DNA from: an uncultured Clostridia bacterium
GTDB lineage: Bacteria; Bacillota; Clostridia; Oscillospirales; Acutalibacteraceae
Assembly (NCBI GenBank): GCA_947585965.1
Contig: CANPXK010000004.1
Location: forward strand, 1-64,000
Reading direction: 5' to 3'
Length of the DNA stretch: 64,000 nucleotides
Positions 19,555-29,199 of the stretch are shown here, piece after piece (within the stretch, counting starts at the first letter, position 1; every line of letters begins with the position of its first letter). The position numbers and the translations under genes are program-made. Under the pieces are notes generated by a model. The model worked only from the letters and a program-made list of their open reading frames with translations, ran no database searches and was not told where the DNA came from.

Positions 19555-21546
19555 ATGGGAGTAGTAAACGTATTGCCTAAGCATATAGCGGAGCTTATTG
19601 CGGCGGGTGAGGTTATAGAAAGACCCTCGTCCGTAATAAAGGAGCTTGTCGAAAACAGTATAGATGCGGGGGCAAAATCCGTTGCCGTTGAGATACAAAG
19701 AGGCGGAATTACCTATATGCGTGTTACCGATGACGGCGGCGGGATAGAACGGGATGATATCAAAAATGCTTTTTTGCGTCATGCAACCAGTAAAATATCA
19801 GTACAGGACGATCTCGATGCTATAGCCACATTAGGCTTCAGAGGGGAAGCGCTTGCATCAATATGTGCGGTTTCCAAAGTCGAAGTCATTACCAAAAGTA
19901 CTAAGGAACAGGACGGAACACGCTATGTTATAGAGGGCGGAGAGGAAAAATCTTTTGATATAACGGGTTGTCCGCAGGGAACGACAATAATCATCAGGGA
20001 TATATTTTATAATGTACCCGCAAGGATGAAATTTCTGAAGAAGGATGCCTCCGAGGGAAGCTCCATCTACGTTCTGCTTGAAAGGATGGCATTGTCCCAC
20101 CCTGAAATATGTTTCACATTCATTCGCGATAGAAAGAAAATTATGAAAACTCAGGGTGACGGAAATCTTGAAAATGCAATATTTCAGGTATTCGGGAAGG
20201 ATTTTCATGACAGTCTTATACCTGTGTCCTATAACAGGAATAATATTACAGTAAGCGGTTTTATAACGAAGCCGGCATCGTCTGTCAAGGCTAACCGTAC
20301 AATGCAGATGTTCTACATAAACGGTCGGTATGTACGCTCAAAAACCGCAGCGGCAGCACTTGAACAGGCATATAAGGGAAGTATTATGGTCGGAAAATAT
20401 CCGTCATGTGTTTTGCTTATAGGTATGCATTGTTCAATGCTTGATGTAAATGTACATCCGGCAAAGCTTGAGGTTCGTTTCACAAATGAACGCCCTGTTT
20501 TTGACAGTGTGTATTATGCCGTGAAAAATGCGATAATGAACTTTGACACAAGAAATGCCGTTAAAAATGCGGAGGAGATACGAGTTAAAAATCCCGCACT
20601 TCTTATACCACCGACAGACAGGGCATCTCAGCTTAATTTTTATTCAAAAGTCCGTCAGGATATGAATTCCTCGGAATACATTGATGACGAACCTGTAATA
20701 GTCGTTCCCAAGGTCAGAGATATAGATTATGCAATTCTTACGGATGAGCAAGATACCGAAGCGGCGGATACAGCCGTGCAAAAAACTAAGCTCGTATATG
20801 ATTATAACAGTGATAGTAAGCCTGATAGAAAAGACAGCACGACAAAGGAAGATACTGCTGAAATGCAGGCAGCGGTGGATACGGAGGAAATTGTACCGGA
20901 TTTCAGCAATGATGAGGTAAAAGAGGAAGAAACGCCTGTTGCGGATACGGAAGCGGGATATGATGAAATGCCCGCTGCGATAAAATATATAGGTGAAGTA
21001 TTTAATACATATATAATTTTAGAATATGACAGTGACAGGTTAATGTTTATAGATAAGCACGCGGCACATGAAAGGCTTATCTATGAAAGGCTGAAAAGAG
21101 AGGACAGAGGAAAAAATGCACAGTTCCTTCTTTCTCCCGTATCTGTAACGCTCGATGCCGAGGAATGTCAGGCGGTGCTTGAAAACAAGGATATGCTTTC
21201 CGAAACCGGTTTTGATGTTGACGGTTTCGGGGAAAAAACGGTGCTTATACGCTCCGCACCGGTTATGCTTCAGAATGAGGATATATCGGAATCATTTTCC
21301 GAAATTGCCGATTATCTGTGCAGACATAAGAAACTCAGAATATCTGAGAAAATGGAGTGGATATATGCAAATACCGCCTGCAGGGCTGCTGTCAAGGCAG
21401 GGAATATAAACAGCCGAGAGGAGCTTATCGAGCTTGTACGCAGACTTGAAGAAAATCGGGAGGTCAGGTATTGCCCGCACGGACGGCCGATTTATTTCTT
21501 TGTGACAAAAAGAGAAATAGAGAAATCCTTTGGTAGAATACAGTAA
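19555..21546 (+). CDS. mutL: DNA mismatch repair protein MutL
   Basis: MutL is the GHKL ATPase that couples MutS to strand removal. The 663-residue protein has the N-terminal ATPase motifs ELVENSIDAGA, DDGGGI and GFRGEAL. An acidic linker of about 120 residues follows. The C-terminal domain carries an endonuclease motif DKHAAHERLIYE (from about D500), close to the DQHAxxExxxxE of nicking MutL proteins, plus ACRAAVKAG and CPHGRP. Nicking MutL is expected in bacteria without MutH. It is co-transcribed with mutS. Confidence 0.95.
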   Translation: MGVVNVLPKHIAELIAAGEVIERPSSVIKELVENSIDAGAKSVAVEIQRGGITYMRVTDDGGGIERDDIKNAFLRHATSKISVQDDLDAIATLGFRGEALASICAVSKVEVITKSTKEQDGTRYVIEGGEEKSFDITGCPQGTTIIIRDIFYNVPARMKFLKKDASEGSSIYVLLERMALSHPEICFTFIRDRKKIMKTQGDGNLENAIFQVFGKDFHDSLIPVSYNRNNITVSGFITKPASSVKANRTMQMFYINGRYVRSKTAAAALEQAYKGSIMVGKYPSCVLLIGMHCSMLDVNVHPAKLEVRFTNERPVFDSVYYAVKNAIMNFDTRNAVKNAEEIRVKNPALLIPPTDRASQLNFYSKVRQDMNSSEYIDDEPVIVVPKVRDIDYAILTDEQDTEAADTAVQKTKLVYDYNSDSKPDRKDSTTKEDTAEMQAAVDTEEIVPDFSNDEVKEEETPVADTEAGYDEMPAAIKYIGEVFNTYIILEYDSDRLMFIDKHAAHERLIYERLKREDRGKNAQFLLSPVSVTLDAEECQAVLENKDMLSETGFDVDGFGEKTVLIRSAPVMLQNEDISESFSEIADYLCRHKKLRISEKMEWIYANTACRAAVKAGNINSREELIELVRRLEENREVRYCPHGRPIYFFVTKREIEKSFGRIQ

Positions 21547-21658
21547 GAATAAGGAAAATTTTTGTACAATTTTATTTGGTAAATCACTGATATAAATGTT
21601 GATTTACAATTTGAAATTTGGTATTATAGAATTATGATTATTTTGAGGGGGCAGCCGT

Positions 21659-22369
21659 ATGTCTGATACAGAAGTGAATGACAGAGAAATGACAGTGACC
21701 GAGGATGATACAGTTATTACAAATTCAAAGCTTACTCCGGAGGAGCAGATTGAATTTTTACAGCGTAAGCTTGAACAAGCTGAGCTTGAGGCAACGGACA
21801 AGGGTATTGCACTTATCGAAATGACTGCCGCAAGGAACGCACTGTATAAATCCCTTCAGGACACACAGATGCGGCTTGCGGAGGCTGTCGGACAGCGTGA
21901 AAATGATATAGAAGCATATCAGAAGGAGCTTGATATCCGTCTCAGCGAAAAAAGGCAGCTCCAGGAGCAGTATGACGCTCTCGTTATAAAGGCTAAAAGG
22001 TATGATGAGCTTCAGGAAAGTATTGTGAAAATAAAGCTAAAAGCCGAGGTCAGGGCACATGGAGTCATAGATGAAGCACAGGAAAAAGCAATGGACACAA
22101 TTATGCTTATTGAGGATATAGAGAGAGAAATACAGCTTTTCAGGGAAGATCTTACATACCTGCGGCGTGATATAAAAATCGGAACGGTAACGCTTGATGA
22201 CAGGCTTGAAAACATATATCTGCGTCTTTGCAGGAACCTCGACAGGCTTACGGAGATCAAGGAGAATTTCTATATAAAAAATTCCCTGCCTCTTAACGAA
22301 GTGTCGATGGATGTACGGGGAAATGCACCCGTTATAAAATATCCGGAGCCGGAAAAGAAAAAGGAATAA
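21659..22369 (+). CDS. Coiled-coil protein of unknown function
   Basis: This protein of 236 residues is rich in Glu, Lys, Gln and Leu. Long heptad-like stretches cover about residues 30-130 and 150-210, with no signal peptide or membrane segment. The middle (RAHGVIDEAQEKA) is a little like DivIVA or ATP-synthase-b-like helices, but I do not recognise the family. The ATG is preceded by GAGGGGG. It lies after mutL with 110 bp between, and before the CwlD-like gene. A cytoplasmic structural or scaffolding role is a guess only. Confidence 0.6.
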   Translation: MSDTEVNDREMTVTEDDTVITNSKLTPEEQIEFLQRKLEQAELEATDKGIALIEMTAARNALYKSLQDTQMRLAEAVGQRENDIEAYQKELDIRLSEKRQLQEQYDALVIKAKRYDELQESIVKIKLKAEVRAHGVIDEAQEKAMDTIMLIEDIEREIQLFREDLTYLRRDIKIGTVTLDDRLENIYLRLCRNLDRLTEIKENFYIKNSLPLNEVSMDVRGNAPVIKYPEPEKKKE

Positions 22370-22622
22370 GGTGTTATATTACACATATGAACAGTCAGGT
22401 GTACTGTATGTTATACGGGAAAGTGCCTTGTTATTATTATCTTTCCTTTCATAGCAGTTCGTCCGACTGTTCTTCTGTTGATTATGTGAATATCAGTTTG
22501 AGTTGTTTCTGCCATACGGCAAGTTGTTGATGACATATTTATAAAGTATTGACCTTAACTGATTGTAAGTCGGGTCTGTATTATATCGGCCGCTGTTGTC
22601 ATATACTGTATGGGGTGATAAC

Positions 22623-23336
22623 GTGGAAAAGCTTAAGGTCTATTTTTACTATTCTACTGCATTGATTTGTATATTCTTGTTCGGTGCGTTACTTTATGTA
22701 TCCGTTAATGATGAACCGGAAACAGTTACGGCTTCGGCCGGGTCAAAACCTGTTGTGGTTGTTGATGCCGGTCATGGCGGTGAGGACGGTGGGGCAAGTG
22801 CAAACGGGGTGCTTGAAAAGGATATCAACCTTGCTGTTGCACTTAAGCTTAAGGATATGCTTACAGCTTCGGGATATACCGTTGTTATGACGAGGGAAGA
22901 GGATATTTCCATATATGACAGTTCTGCTTACACAATACGTGAAAAAAAGGTTTCCGATATGAGAAACAGAAAGGATATAGTGAACGGCAGCAGTAACAAT
23001 ATTCTGATAAGCATACATCAGAACAAATTTGAACAAAGCAAATACAGCGGTACACAGATATTTTATTCAAAAAACAACGACCGCAGCATAAAGCTTGCCG
23101 AGAATATACGACGTTCCGTTACGGGACTTTTGCAGCCTGAAAACAAAAGAGAGCTTAAGGCAGCCGACAGCTCGGTATATCTGCTCGATAAAGCGGAGGT
23201 TCCCGCGGTAATTGTGGAGTGTGGATTTCTCTCAAATGAGGAGGAGGCAAAAAAGCTCTGTACGGATGAATATCAGAAGCGAATGGCTTTTGCAATATTA
23301 TGCGGATTTCTGGATTATGAAAAAAACATATCCTGA
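22623..23336 (+). CDS. cwlD: N-acetylmuramoyl-L-alanine amidase, CwlD-like
   Basis: This zinc amidase (Amidase_3) of 237 residues has one N-terminal membrane anchor (about residues 8-27). It keeps the zinc ligands H51 (DAGHGGEDGG), E in GVLEKDIN, and H in ISIHQN, and the catalytic Glu in VECGFLSN. CwlD makes muramic-delta-lactam in the spore cortex, and size and anchor fit that subfamily. The GTG at 22623 follows GGGGTGATAAC; a longer TTG frame at 22596 lacks a ribosome site. The preceding 250 bp have no gene. Confidence 0.85.
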   Translation: MEKLKVYFYYSTALICIFLFGALLYVSVNDEPETVTASAGSKPVVVVDAGHGGEDGGASANGVLEKDINLAVALKLKDMLTASGYTVVMTREEDISIYDSSAYTIREKKVSDMRNRKDIVNGSSNNILISIHQNKFEQSKYSGTQIFYSKNNDRSIKLAENIRRSVTGLLQPENKRELKAADSSVYLLDKAEVPAVIVECGFLSNEEEAKKLCTDEYQKRMAFAILCGFLDYEKNIS

Positions 23337-23377
23337 TATAAACAGCGGATAAAGTATTTTTTTTTAGGAGGAACAAA

Positions 23378-24757
23378 ATGGCGGATAAAATAAAAACAAT
23401 GTATGTATGCTCCGAATGTGGGTATGAGAGTGCCAAATGGTTCGGAAAATGCCCCGGCTGCGGTGAATGGAATACCATGAGTGAGGAGGTCAGGGAAGTA
23501 TTCAAGGGAAAAAGTTCTGTTGCCCCGAGGGCTGCAATAACCTCCAAAGCGCTGCCTATAACCGAAATAAGCACGGAGGATGAGGAAAGATATTATACAG
23601 GCTCAAAAGAACTTGACAGAGTGCTTGGCGGAGGTATAGTAAAGGGTTCATTGGTACTTCTCGGCGGAGATCCGGGTATCGGAAAATCAACAATACTCTT
23701 GCAGATATGCGCACATCTCGGAAAAATACTTAAAATTCTGTATATTTCGGGAGAAGAATCAAAACGGCAGATAAAGCTTAGGGCAACAAGGCTCGGAGTA
23801 AACTGTGAAAATCTTTATATACTCACGGAAACAAATATAGAAAATGTAACGGAGCATATTCAGACGGAAAAGCCTGATCTTGTCATGGTGGATTCAATAC
23901 AGACAATGAATTTCAGAGAGCTGAGTTCTTCACCCGGAAGTGTCACTCAGGTGAGGGAATGTACAAATATACTTATGCGTACCTCAAAATCCCTTGATAT
24001 ACCGTGTATAGTTGTCGGCCATGTAAACAAGGACGGAGCAATAGCAGGACCCAAGGTTCTGGAGCATATAGTTGATGCCGTGCTTTATTTTGAGGGAGAT
24101 AAGCAAATGTCGTACCGTATACTGCGTGCGGTCAAAAACAGATACGGCTCAACAAACGAAATAGGTGTATTTCAGATGAGTGACAGCGGACTTTCGGAAG
24201 TGGAAAATCCCTCGCTTATGCTTCTTTCGGGGCGGCCGAAAAACGTCAGCGGAACGTGTGTAGCCTGCCCGATGGAGGGAAGCAGACCTATACTTGCCGA
24301 AATACAGGGACTTGTCACAAATTCGGGATACGGAAATGCCCGCAGAATGTCTACGGGCTTTGATTACAACAGAATGTCCATGCTGCTTGCTGTATTGGAA
24401 AAACGCTGCGGGTATTATTTTTCAAGTCTTGACGCATATGTAAATGTAATAGGCGGTTTGCGTCTGGATGAGCCTGCGACTGACCTTGCGGTTGCAATTT
24501 CACTTGTCAGCAGTCTTAAGGATATAATTATACCGGAAAATCTTCTTGCCTTCGGAGAAATAGGTCTGACAGGAGAGATACGTGCAGTAAGTCATGCCGC
24601 ACAGCGTGTATCGGAGGCGGCAAGGCTTGGCTTCGGAAAATGCATACTTCCGTATCATAACCTCAGAAATATTGTACTTCCGAAGGACGTTGAGATTGAT
24701 CTGATCGGTGTCCGTACCATTCAGGATGCTGTTGCCGCTCTTGTTCGACAGCGTTAA
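23378..24757 (+). CDS. radA: DNA repair protein RadA
   Basis: RadA is a RecA-like ATPase that helps branch migration during recombination. Its 459 residues fit the family. The N-terminal zinc finger has C11, C14, C25 and C28. Walker A is GGDPGIGKST (from residue 96), the RadA-specific motif is KNRYGSTNE (usually KNRFG), and a C-terminal Lon-like domain follows. An excellent TTAGGAGGAACAAA ribosome site precedes the ATG. A small gene on the other strand overlaps its 3' end. Confidence 0.95.
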   Translation: MADKIKTMYVCSECGYESAKWFGKCPGCGEWNTMSEEVREVFKGKSSVAPRAAITSKALPITEISTEDEERYYTGSKELDRVLGGGIVKGSLVLLGGDPGIGKSTILLQICAHLGKILKILYISGEESKRQIKLRATRLGVNCENLYILTETNIENVTEHIQTEKPDLVMVDSIQTMNFRELSSSPGSVTQVRECTNILMRTSKSLDIPCIVVGHVNKDGAIAGPKVLEHIVDAVLYFEGDKQMSYRILRAVKNRYGSTNEIGVFQMSDSGLSEVENPSLMLLSGRPKNVSGTCVACPMEGSRPILAEIQGLVTNSGYGNARRMSTGFDYNRMSMLLAVLEKRCGYYFSSLDAYVNVIGGLRLDEPATDLAVAISLVSSLKDIIIPENLLAFGEIGLTGEIRAVSHAAQRVSEAARLGFGKCILPYHNLRNIVLPKDVEIDLIGVRTIQDAVAALVRQR

Positions 24758-24887
24758 GCAGATCGGACGGACGTATTCTGTGCATACAGCCGCTTTCGGA
24801 GGAATTGGTAACGGCTGAGGCACATTCAAGGATACAGTTTCCCTCACGCTGATAAATACAATTTTCATCACAGAATATCATGCTCAT
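24663..24887 (-). CDS. Small cysteine-rich protein, overlapping radA tail-to-tail
   Basis: A 74-residue product starts at an ATG 7 bases after GGGTGA. Its first half has the pattern CDENCIYQREGNCILE and later a lone Cys (SGCMHR), which resembles very small Cys-rich clostridial proteins often annotated, without support, as hydroxymyristoyl-ACP dehydratase. About 95 bp of the C-terminal part overlaps the end of radA, so the conserved part is the non-overlapping N-terminal half. Metal binding by the cysteines is likely but unproven. Confidence 0.55.
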   Translation of the reverse strand: MSMIFCDENCIYQREGNCILECASAVTNSSESGCMHRIRPSDLLNAVEQERQQHPEWYGHRSDQSQRPSEVQYF

Positions 24888-25222
24888 AAATATCACCCGA
24901 TGATATTATCGCAATATTTTTATCATTTTATACAGTTTGCGGCAGAAAGATATCTGCATAACAGACGCAAATTTCATCCTACAGGTGTCGGAAATATCCG
25001 GCACCTGCATTATTTCGGATATGAATATGCGTATATCGGGTATCGTAGTATATTATCAGGCTATTGAACCTTAAGGCAAAAAAATAATGAACTATAAATA
25101 TATTAAAAATACAAATTTATGGTAAAATATATAATTTAAAGGATATTTATAGCAATTTATTATTGAAATTCATGGAAATATATAGTATAATATCGTCATA
25201 ATCTTAAACGGCGGTGAAATTT
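24888..25222. other. Intergenic region, 335 bp
   Basis: No gene is seen here. A 10 bp hairpin at 24982-25007 (CAGGTGTCGG with CCGGCACCTG, loop AAATAT) may end leftward or rightward transcripts. The rest is AT-rich and includes likely promoter sequence for the lipoprotein gene around 25,170-25,200. Confidence 0.5.
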
Positions 25223-26671
25223 ATGAAAAAAGATGTAAGTATAATTATAACATTTTTGCTTTTGTTCACGACCTTTACCAATACGGCGGGCTGTAATGAA
25301 AAACAAGTTGATACGGTTTCGGAAGTACCGCATATAAGGGGACCGCAGGCGGTTTCATATAAGGAAAATCAGGAAATATCCGATGAAACGTCAGAAATTG
25401 TTTCAGATGAAGTGTCTGAGGTTACCTCCGATGAAACGTCAGAAATTACTTCCGGTGAATCGGAGAATGTAACCGAAAGCTCACCTGCTGTATCGGAGCA
25501 GTCAGATGAAAATTCCGCAGCTGAAAATATTGTATCAAAACCACGTATAGGTTATGTTGCCGAGGAAGACGGGAATATATACTACTGGAAGTATAATGAA
25601 GATTCTTTCGAGAAAGGCGGCTGCGGCGGCTTCATGCAGAATCCGGATACAGCAAACGAATTTGTGTGTCTTGATCCGGAAGGAAATGAAATATCATTGT
25701 TTAAGTCAGCCAGGGGAAACAAATTTTATTTGAAAGATGAAGGGGTATACTTTGAGACATATGACAGTACATATCATGGAATGCTTGATTACTTTAGTAT
25801 GTCCGAAAAAATAATAGGTCCTGTTGATGAAAACTTTAGAATCATGGATATGACCGATGACGGGGAATGTGTTGTTTATTCCAACCTTTCTGAAATTATA
25901 TCCAGAGGAAAAAACGTGTCTGTTACATTGATTGAGAGAGGAGAAGGCGACTATATTGCCTTGCATAACGGAGTTGTCTATTATGAATCCGGAAATGATG
26001 ATTTTTATAACAGCGGAGGGGCTATAAAAATTTCCTGTGTAAATGTTGACGGTACAAACAGAAGGGATATTTACATTGACAATGATAACCTTTATCCTGA
26101 TTCATACGAATATGTGAGGCATACCGTGGGACAGATGTATTTTGGTGATGAATATATATATTTTTCCTATGGGGGAGTATCGGGTTCGGAATCATTTTAT
26201 CAGGGCGGCAGAATTGCAAGGGTAAAATATGACGGCAGTGGAGCCGAAATAATAAAAAATGATGGTGCCGGTGCGGAATTTTCCGTAAATGAAGACGGAA
26301 CTATCACCGAGTATATGGATCCTGCACCCTATAAAGGTATGACGGATTATTACAGAGAGGATAATAATGTGTACTCAATAGACAGAACAAACGGAGAGAG
26401 AAAACTTTTGCTCTCGGGCAGTGATTACGCTATGGTGGGAATTGAACCTCCGAATAATACAGGTGTTTTCAATATCTATTCGGAGGCGGACAGCTGTTAT
26501 TTTATAGATTATATTGAACAGATCGGTGATAATGTATATGCTCTTGTTCATTACGGCGAAAAGGACGAAAGCTATTCGATTGGCTACAGAACAGGATTCA
26601 GACGGGTAAACTCCGCACTTTTGAAAAAGAATCTCAAAACGGGAAATACCGAAATGTTATATCAATTCTGA
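25223..26671 (+). CDS. Lipoprotein with Ser/Thr/Glu linker, function unknown
   Basis: The protein has 482 residues. A signal peptide ends in a lipobox-like TAGC, so it is probably lipid-anchored outside the cell. Residues about 45-105 form a low-complexity linker with repeated DETSEI / DEVSEV units, as in many Clostridia surface proteins. The remainder is rich in Tyr, Asp and Gly and contains recurring blocks such as EDGNIYYWKYN and DNVYSIDRTNGERK. These resemble the beta-propeller-like strands of DUF5050 proteins, a weak assignment. The ATG at 25223 follows GGCGGTG. It is monocistronic. Confidence 0.6.
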   Translation: MKKDVSIIITFLLLFTTFTNTAGCNEKQVDTVSEVPHIRGPQAVSYKENQEISDETSEIVSDEVSEVTSDETSEITSGESENVTESSPAVSEQSDENSAAENIVSKPRIGYVAEEDGNIYYWKYNEDSFEKGGCGGFMQNPDTANEFVCLDPEGNEISLFKSARGNKFYLKDEGVYFETYDSTYHGMLDYFSMSEKIIGPVDENFRIMDMTDDGECVVYSNLSEIISRGKNVSVTLIERGEGDYIALHNGVVYYESGNDDFYNSGGAIKISCVNVDGTNRRDIYIDNDNLYPDSYEYVRHTVGQMYFGDEYIYFSYGGVSGSESFYQGGRIARVKYDGSGAEIIKNDGAGAEFSVNEDGTITEYMDPAPYKGMTDYYREDNNVYSIDRTNGERKLLLSGSDYAMVGIEPPNNTGVFNIYSEADSCYFIDYIEQIGDNVYALVHYGEKDESYSIGYRTGFRRVNSALLKKNLKTGNTEMLYQF

Positions 26672-26756
26672 ATGAGAATTATGAAATAATCTACTTAATT
26701 CTGCAAAACAGCAGTTTGAGGTCAGGTGTTTTCAAATCTCTTTCGGGAAATAAATC

Positions 26757-26815
26757 AGGGACTGTCATGCAAGCTTTGCACGATAGTCCCTGTATTAGCG
26801 GGTTATTTTTAAAAT
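26757..26815 (+). terminator. Hairpin after the lipoprotein gene
   Basis: CAGGGACTGTC (from 26757) pairs imperfectly with GATAGTCCCTG (to 26792) around TGCAAGCTTTGCA, itself palindromic, and ends in GTTATTTTT. Confidence 0.6.
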
Positions 26816-26898
26816 TCTCCTGTTTCCGGGAAAAATCCCCGGTCGCTGTCCGGAGAATTTTACATGGGATCTGTACGGAAATTTGTGGTATTTTACGG

Positions 26899-26970
26899 TT
26901 GACAAATTACGGAAATAATGATAAAATGTATGTATGCTAACAATCAGCTTGCTAACCTTTTTTTGGCGGG
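26899..26970 (+). promoter_or_regulatory. Promoter and probable MarR operator
   Basis: TTGACA (26899-26904), 17 bases and TAAAAT (26922-26927) form a strong promoter. Just downstream, TGCTAAC occurs twice in 22 bases (from about 26935), where a MarR regulator would block transcription of its own operon. The operator assignment is an inference. Confidence 0.6.
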
Positions 26971-27003
26971 CGGTTGGAATTTTTTTGTTAAGGGGGGAGA
27001 TTT

Positions 27004-27438
27004 ATGGATATGCCGAGATTTGTCGGCGTAGAGATAAGTAAGACAAATAACATACTAAAACGTAAATGCCGGGATACGGAGCTTTCAAGGGAAATTGATG
27101 AAATTACAGGAAAAAGCGGCTGGATAATCGGATTTCTTGCGGAAAATGATGATAAGGATATTTTTCAGAAGGATATTGAAGAAAAGTTTTCCGTAAGAAG
27201 ATCCACGGTTTCAAGTATGCTTAAGCTTATGGAAAAAAAAGGTCTTGTAACAAGAGAAAGTGTAAATTTTGATGCGAGGCTGAAAAAGCTTGTGCTTACC
27301 CCGAAGGCGAGGGAGATGCACTGCCGTATGCTTGAAAAGCTTAATATGACCGAGAAAAAGCTGAAAAGAGGTATTTCAGAAGAAAAACTTGAGATATTTT
27401 TTGAGGTTCTCGAAAAAATACGGAAAAATGCGGAATGA
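27004..27438 (+). CDS. MarR family transcriptional regulator
   Basis: This 144-residue winged-helix protein has MarR fold features: the recognition region RRSTVSSMLKLMEKKGLV (about residues 62-79) followed by a wing with DARLKKLVLT and a C-terminal helix pair. The start follows AAGGGGGGAGATTT. It is the first gene of an operon with two ABC exporter half-subunits (15 bp to the next start). In this common arrangement the regulator represses the exporter until it binds a toxic ligand. Confidence 0.88.
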   Translation: MDMPRFVGVEISKTNNILKRKCRDTELSREIDEITGKSGWIIGFLAENDDKDIFQKDIEEKFSVRRSTVSSMLKLMEKKGLVTRESVNFDARLKKLVLTPKAREMHCRMLEKLNMTEKKLKRGISEEKLEIFFEVLEKIRKNAE

Positions 27439-27453
27439 TATGGAGGTAAAAAT

Positions 27454-29199
27454 ATGATAAGAATGCTTGCTAAAAGTATACGTGAGTATAAGATGGCGTC
27501 GATTCTTACACCGATTTTTGTTGTGCTTGAGGTAGTAATGGAAGTATTGCTGCCGTTTCTAATGGCAAACCTTATTGACTACGGTGTAAGCGGCAACGGC
27601 GGAAAGGGTGATATGGACTATATAGTAAAAACAGGACTTATGCTTGTTGCGGTTGCCTTTGCGGCTCTGATATTCGGTGCGTTGTCGGGAAAGTTTGCGG
27701 CACAGGCTTCGGCGGGATTTGCAAAGAATTTAAGACATGATATGTTCTATAAAATTCAGGATTATTCTTTTTCAAATATTGATAAATTCTCCTCATCAAG
27801 CCTTGTTACAAGACTTACGACGGACGTTACAAACGTACAGAATGCTTTTCAGATGATAATTCGTGTGGCTGTCAGAGCACCGTTTATGATGATATTTGCA
27901 ATGATAATGTCATTTAATGTAAATATGAGCCTGTCATGGACGTTTGTTGCATTTATACCGTTTATTGCAATAGCACTCGCTATTGTTATGCGGCTTGCAC
28001 ATCCGATATTTACAAGGGTATTTAAAACATACGATAAGCTTAATAATGTGGTACAGGAAAATCTCCACGGGATAAGGGTTGTAAAGTCATTTGTAAGAGA
28101 AGACCATGAGGTGGAGAAATTCGGAAAAATTTCCGACATTATATACAAGGATTTTTCAAAGGCTGAAAAAATTATTGCATTCAATATGCCCGTTATGCAG
28201 ATAAGTGTTTATTCCTGTATTCTGATTATATCATGGTTTGCCGCTCAGTTTATCGTTGGCGGAAGCATGACGACAGGCGAGCTTATCAGTATGATGACAT
28301 ATGTTATGCAGATACTTATGAGCCTTATGTTTATATCAATGACAATGGTTATGATAATAATGTCAAAGGCGTCAGGCGATCGTATTGCAGAGGTGCTTTC
28401 GGAAGAAATAGACCTTAAAAATACAGATAAGCCGCTTGAAAAGGTAAAGGACGGAAGTATAGTATTTGATAACGTAAGCTTCAGCTATTCCAAAAATAAG
28501 GATAAGCTCTGTCTTAAAAACCTTAATCTTACAATAAAGTCAGGCGAAACTGTCGGTATCATAGGAGGCACGGGTTCGTCAAAGTCCAGCCTTGTGCAGC
28601 TTATACCGAGATTGTATGATGTCACCGAGGGAAGTATTATTGTCGGGGGAGAGGATGTCCGTAAATATGATATAGAGGTAATACGTGATAATGTTGCAAT
28701 GGTACTCCAGAAAAATGTACTCTTTTCGGGAACGATCAAGGAAAATCTCCGTTGGGGCGATCCGAATGCAACCGATGAGGATATAGTGCGTGTCTGTAAG
28801 CTTGCTCAGGCAGAGGATTTTATAGAGCGTATGCCTGATAAATACGACACATATATTGAGCAGGGCGGTACAAATGTTTCGGGCGGACAAAGACAAAGAC
28901 TTTGTATTGCAAGGGCACTTCTTAAAAAGCCGAAAATACTTATTCTTGATGATTCGACAAGTGCTGTCGATACAAAAACCGATAAGCTTATCCGAAAGGC
29001 ATTTCTTGAGGAGATTCCCGATACAACTAAGATTATAATAGCACAGAGAGTTTCCTCGGTGCAGGATGCGGATAAGATTATTGTCATGGACAAGGGCAGA
29101 ATTGATGCAGTCGGAACACATGAGGAGCTGCTTAAAAACAACAAGATATATGCTGAAGTATATAATTCTCAGCAGAAGGGAAGTGAAGATAATGGCTAA
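27454..29199 (+). CDS. ABC exporter half-transporter with degenerate ATP site
   Basis: At 581 residues it joins six N-terminal membrane helices to an ATPase domain. Walker A is GGTGSSKSS, where the usual third Gly is Ser. The signature is VSGGQRQR and Walker B is ILILDDSTSAVD, with Asp in place of the catalytic Glu. The switch position is IIAQR, with Gln in place of His. Those changes mark the non-catalytic half of heterodimeric exporters. The partner gene overlaps its 3' end by 8 bases. Drug or lipid export is likely. Confidence 0.88.
   Translation: MIRMLAKSIREYKMASILTPIFVVLEVVMEVLLPFLMANLIDYGVSGNGGKGDMDYIVKTGLMLVAVAFAALIFGALSGKFAAQASAGFAKNLRHDMFYKIQDYSFSNIDKFSSSSLVTRLTTDVTNVQNAFQMIIRVAVRAPFMMIFAMIMSFNVNMSLSWTFVAFIPFIAIALAIVMRLAHPIFTRVFKTYDKLNNVVQENLHGIRVVKSFVREDHEVEKFGKISDIIYKDFSKAEKIIAFNMPVMQISVYSCILIISWFAAQFIVGGSMTTGELISMMTYVMQILMSLMFISMTMVMIIMSKASGDRIAEVLSEEIDLKNTDKPLEKVKDGSIVFDNVSFSYSKNKDKLCLKNLNLTIKSGETVGIIGGTGSSKSSLVQLIPRLYDVTEGSIIVGGEDVRKYDIEVIRDNVAMVLQKNVLFSGTIKENLRWGDPNATDEDIVRVCKLAQAEDFIERMPDKYDTYIEQGGTNVSGGQRQRLCIARALLKKPKILILDDSTSAVDTKTDKLIRKAFLEEIPDTTKIIIAQRVSSVQDADKIIVMDKGRIDAVGTHEELLKNNKIYAEVYNSQQKGSEDNG

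Noticed and set aside
26716-26940. 74-codon frame before the MarR gene
   Set aside because: It runs across a terminator hairpin and the MarR promoter; no start signal.
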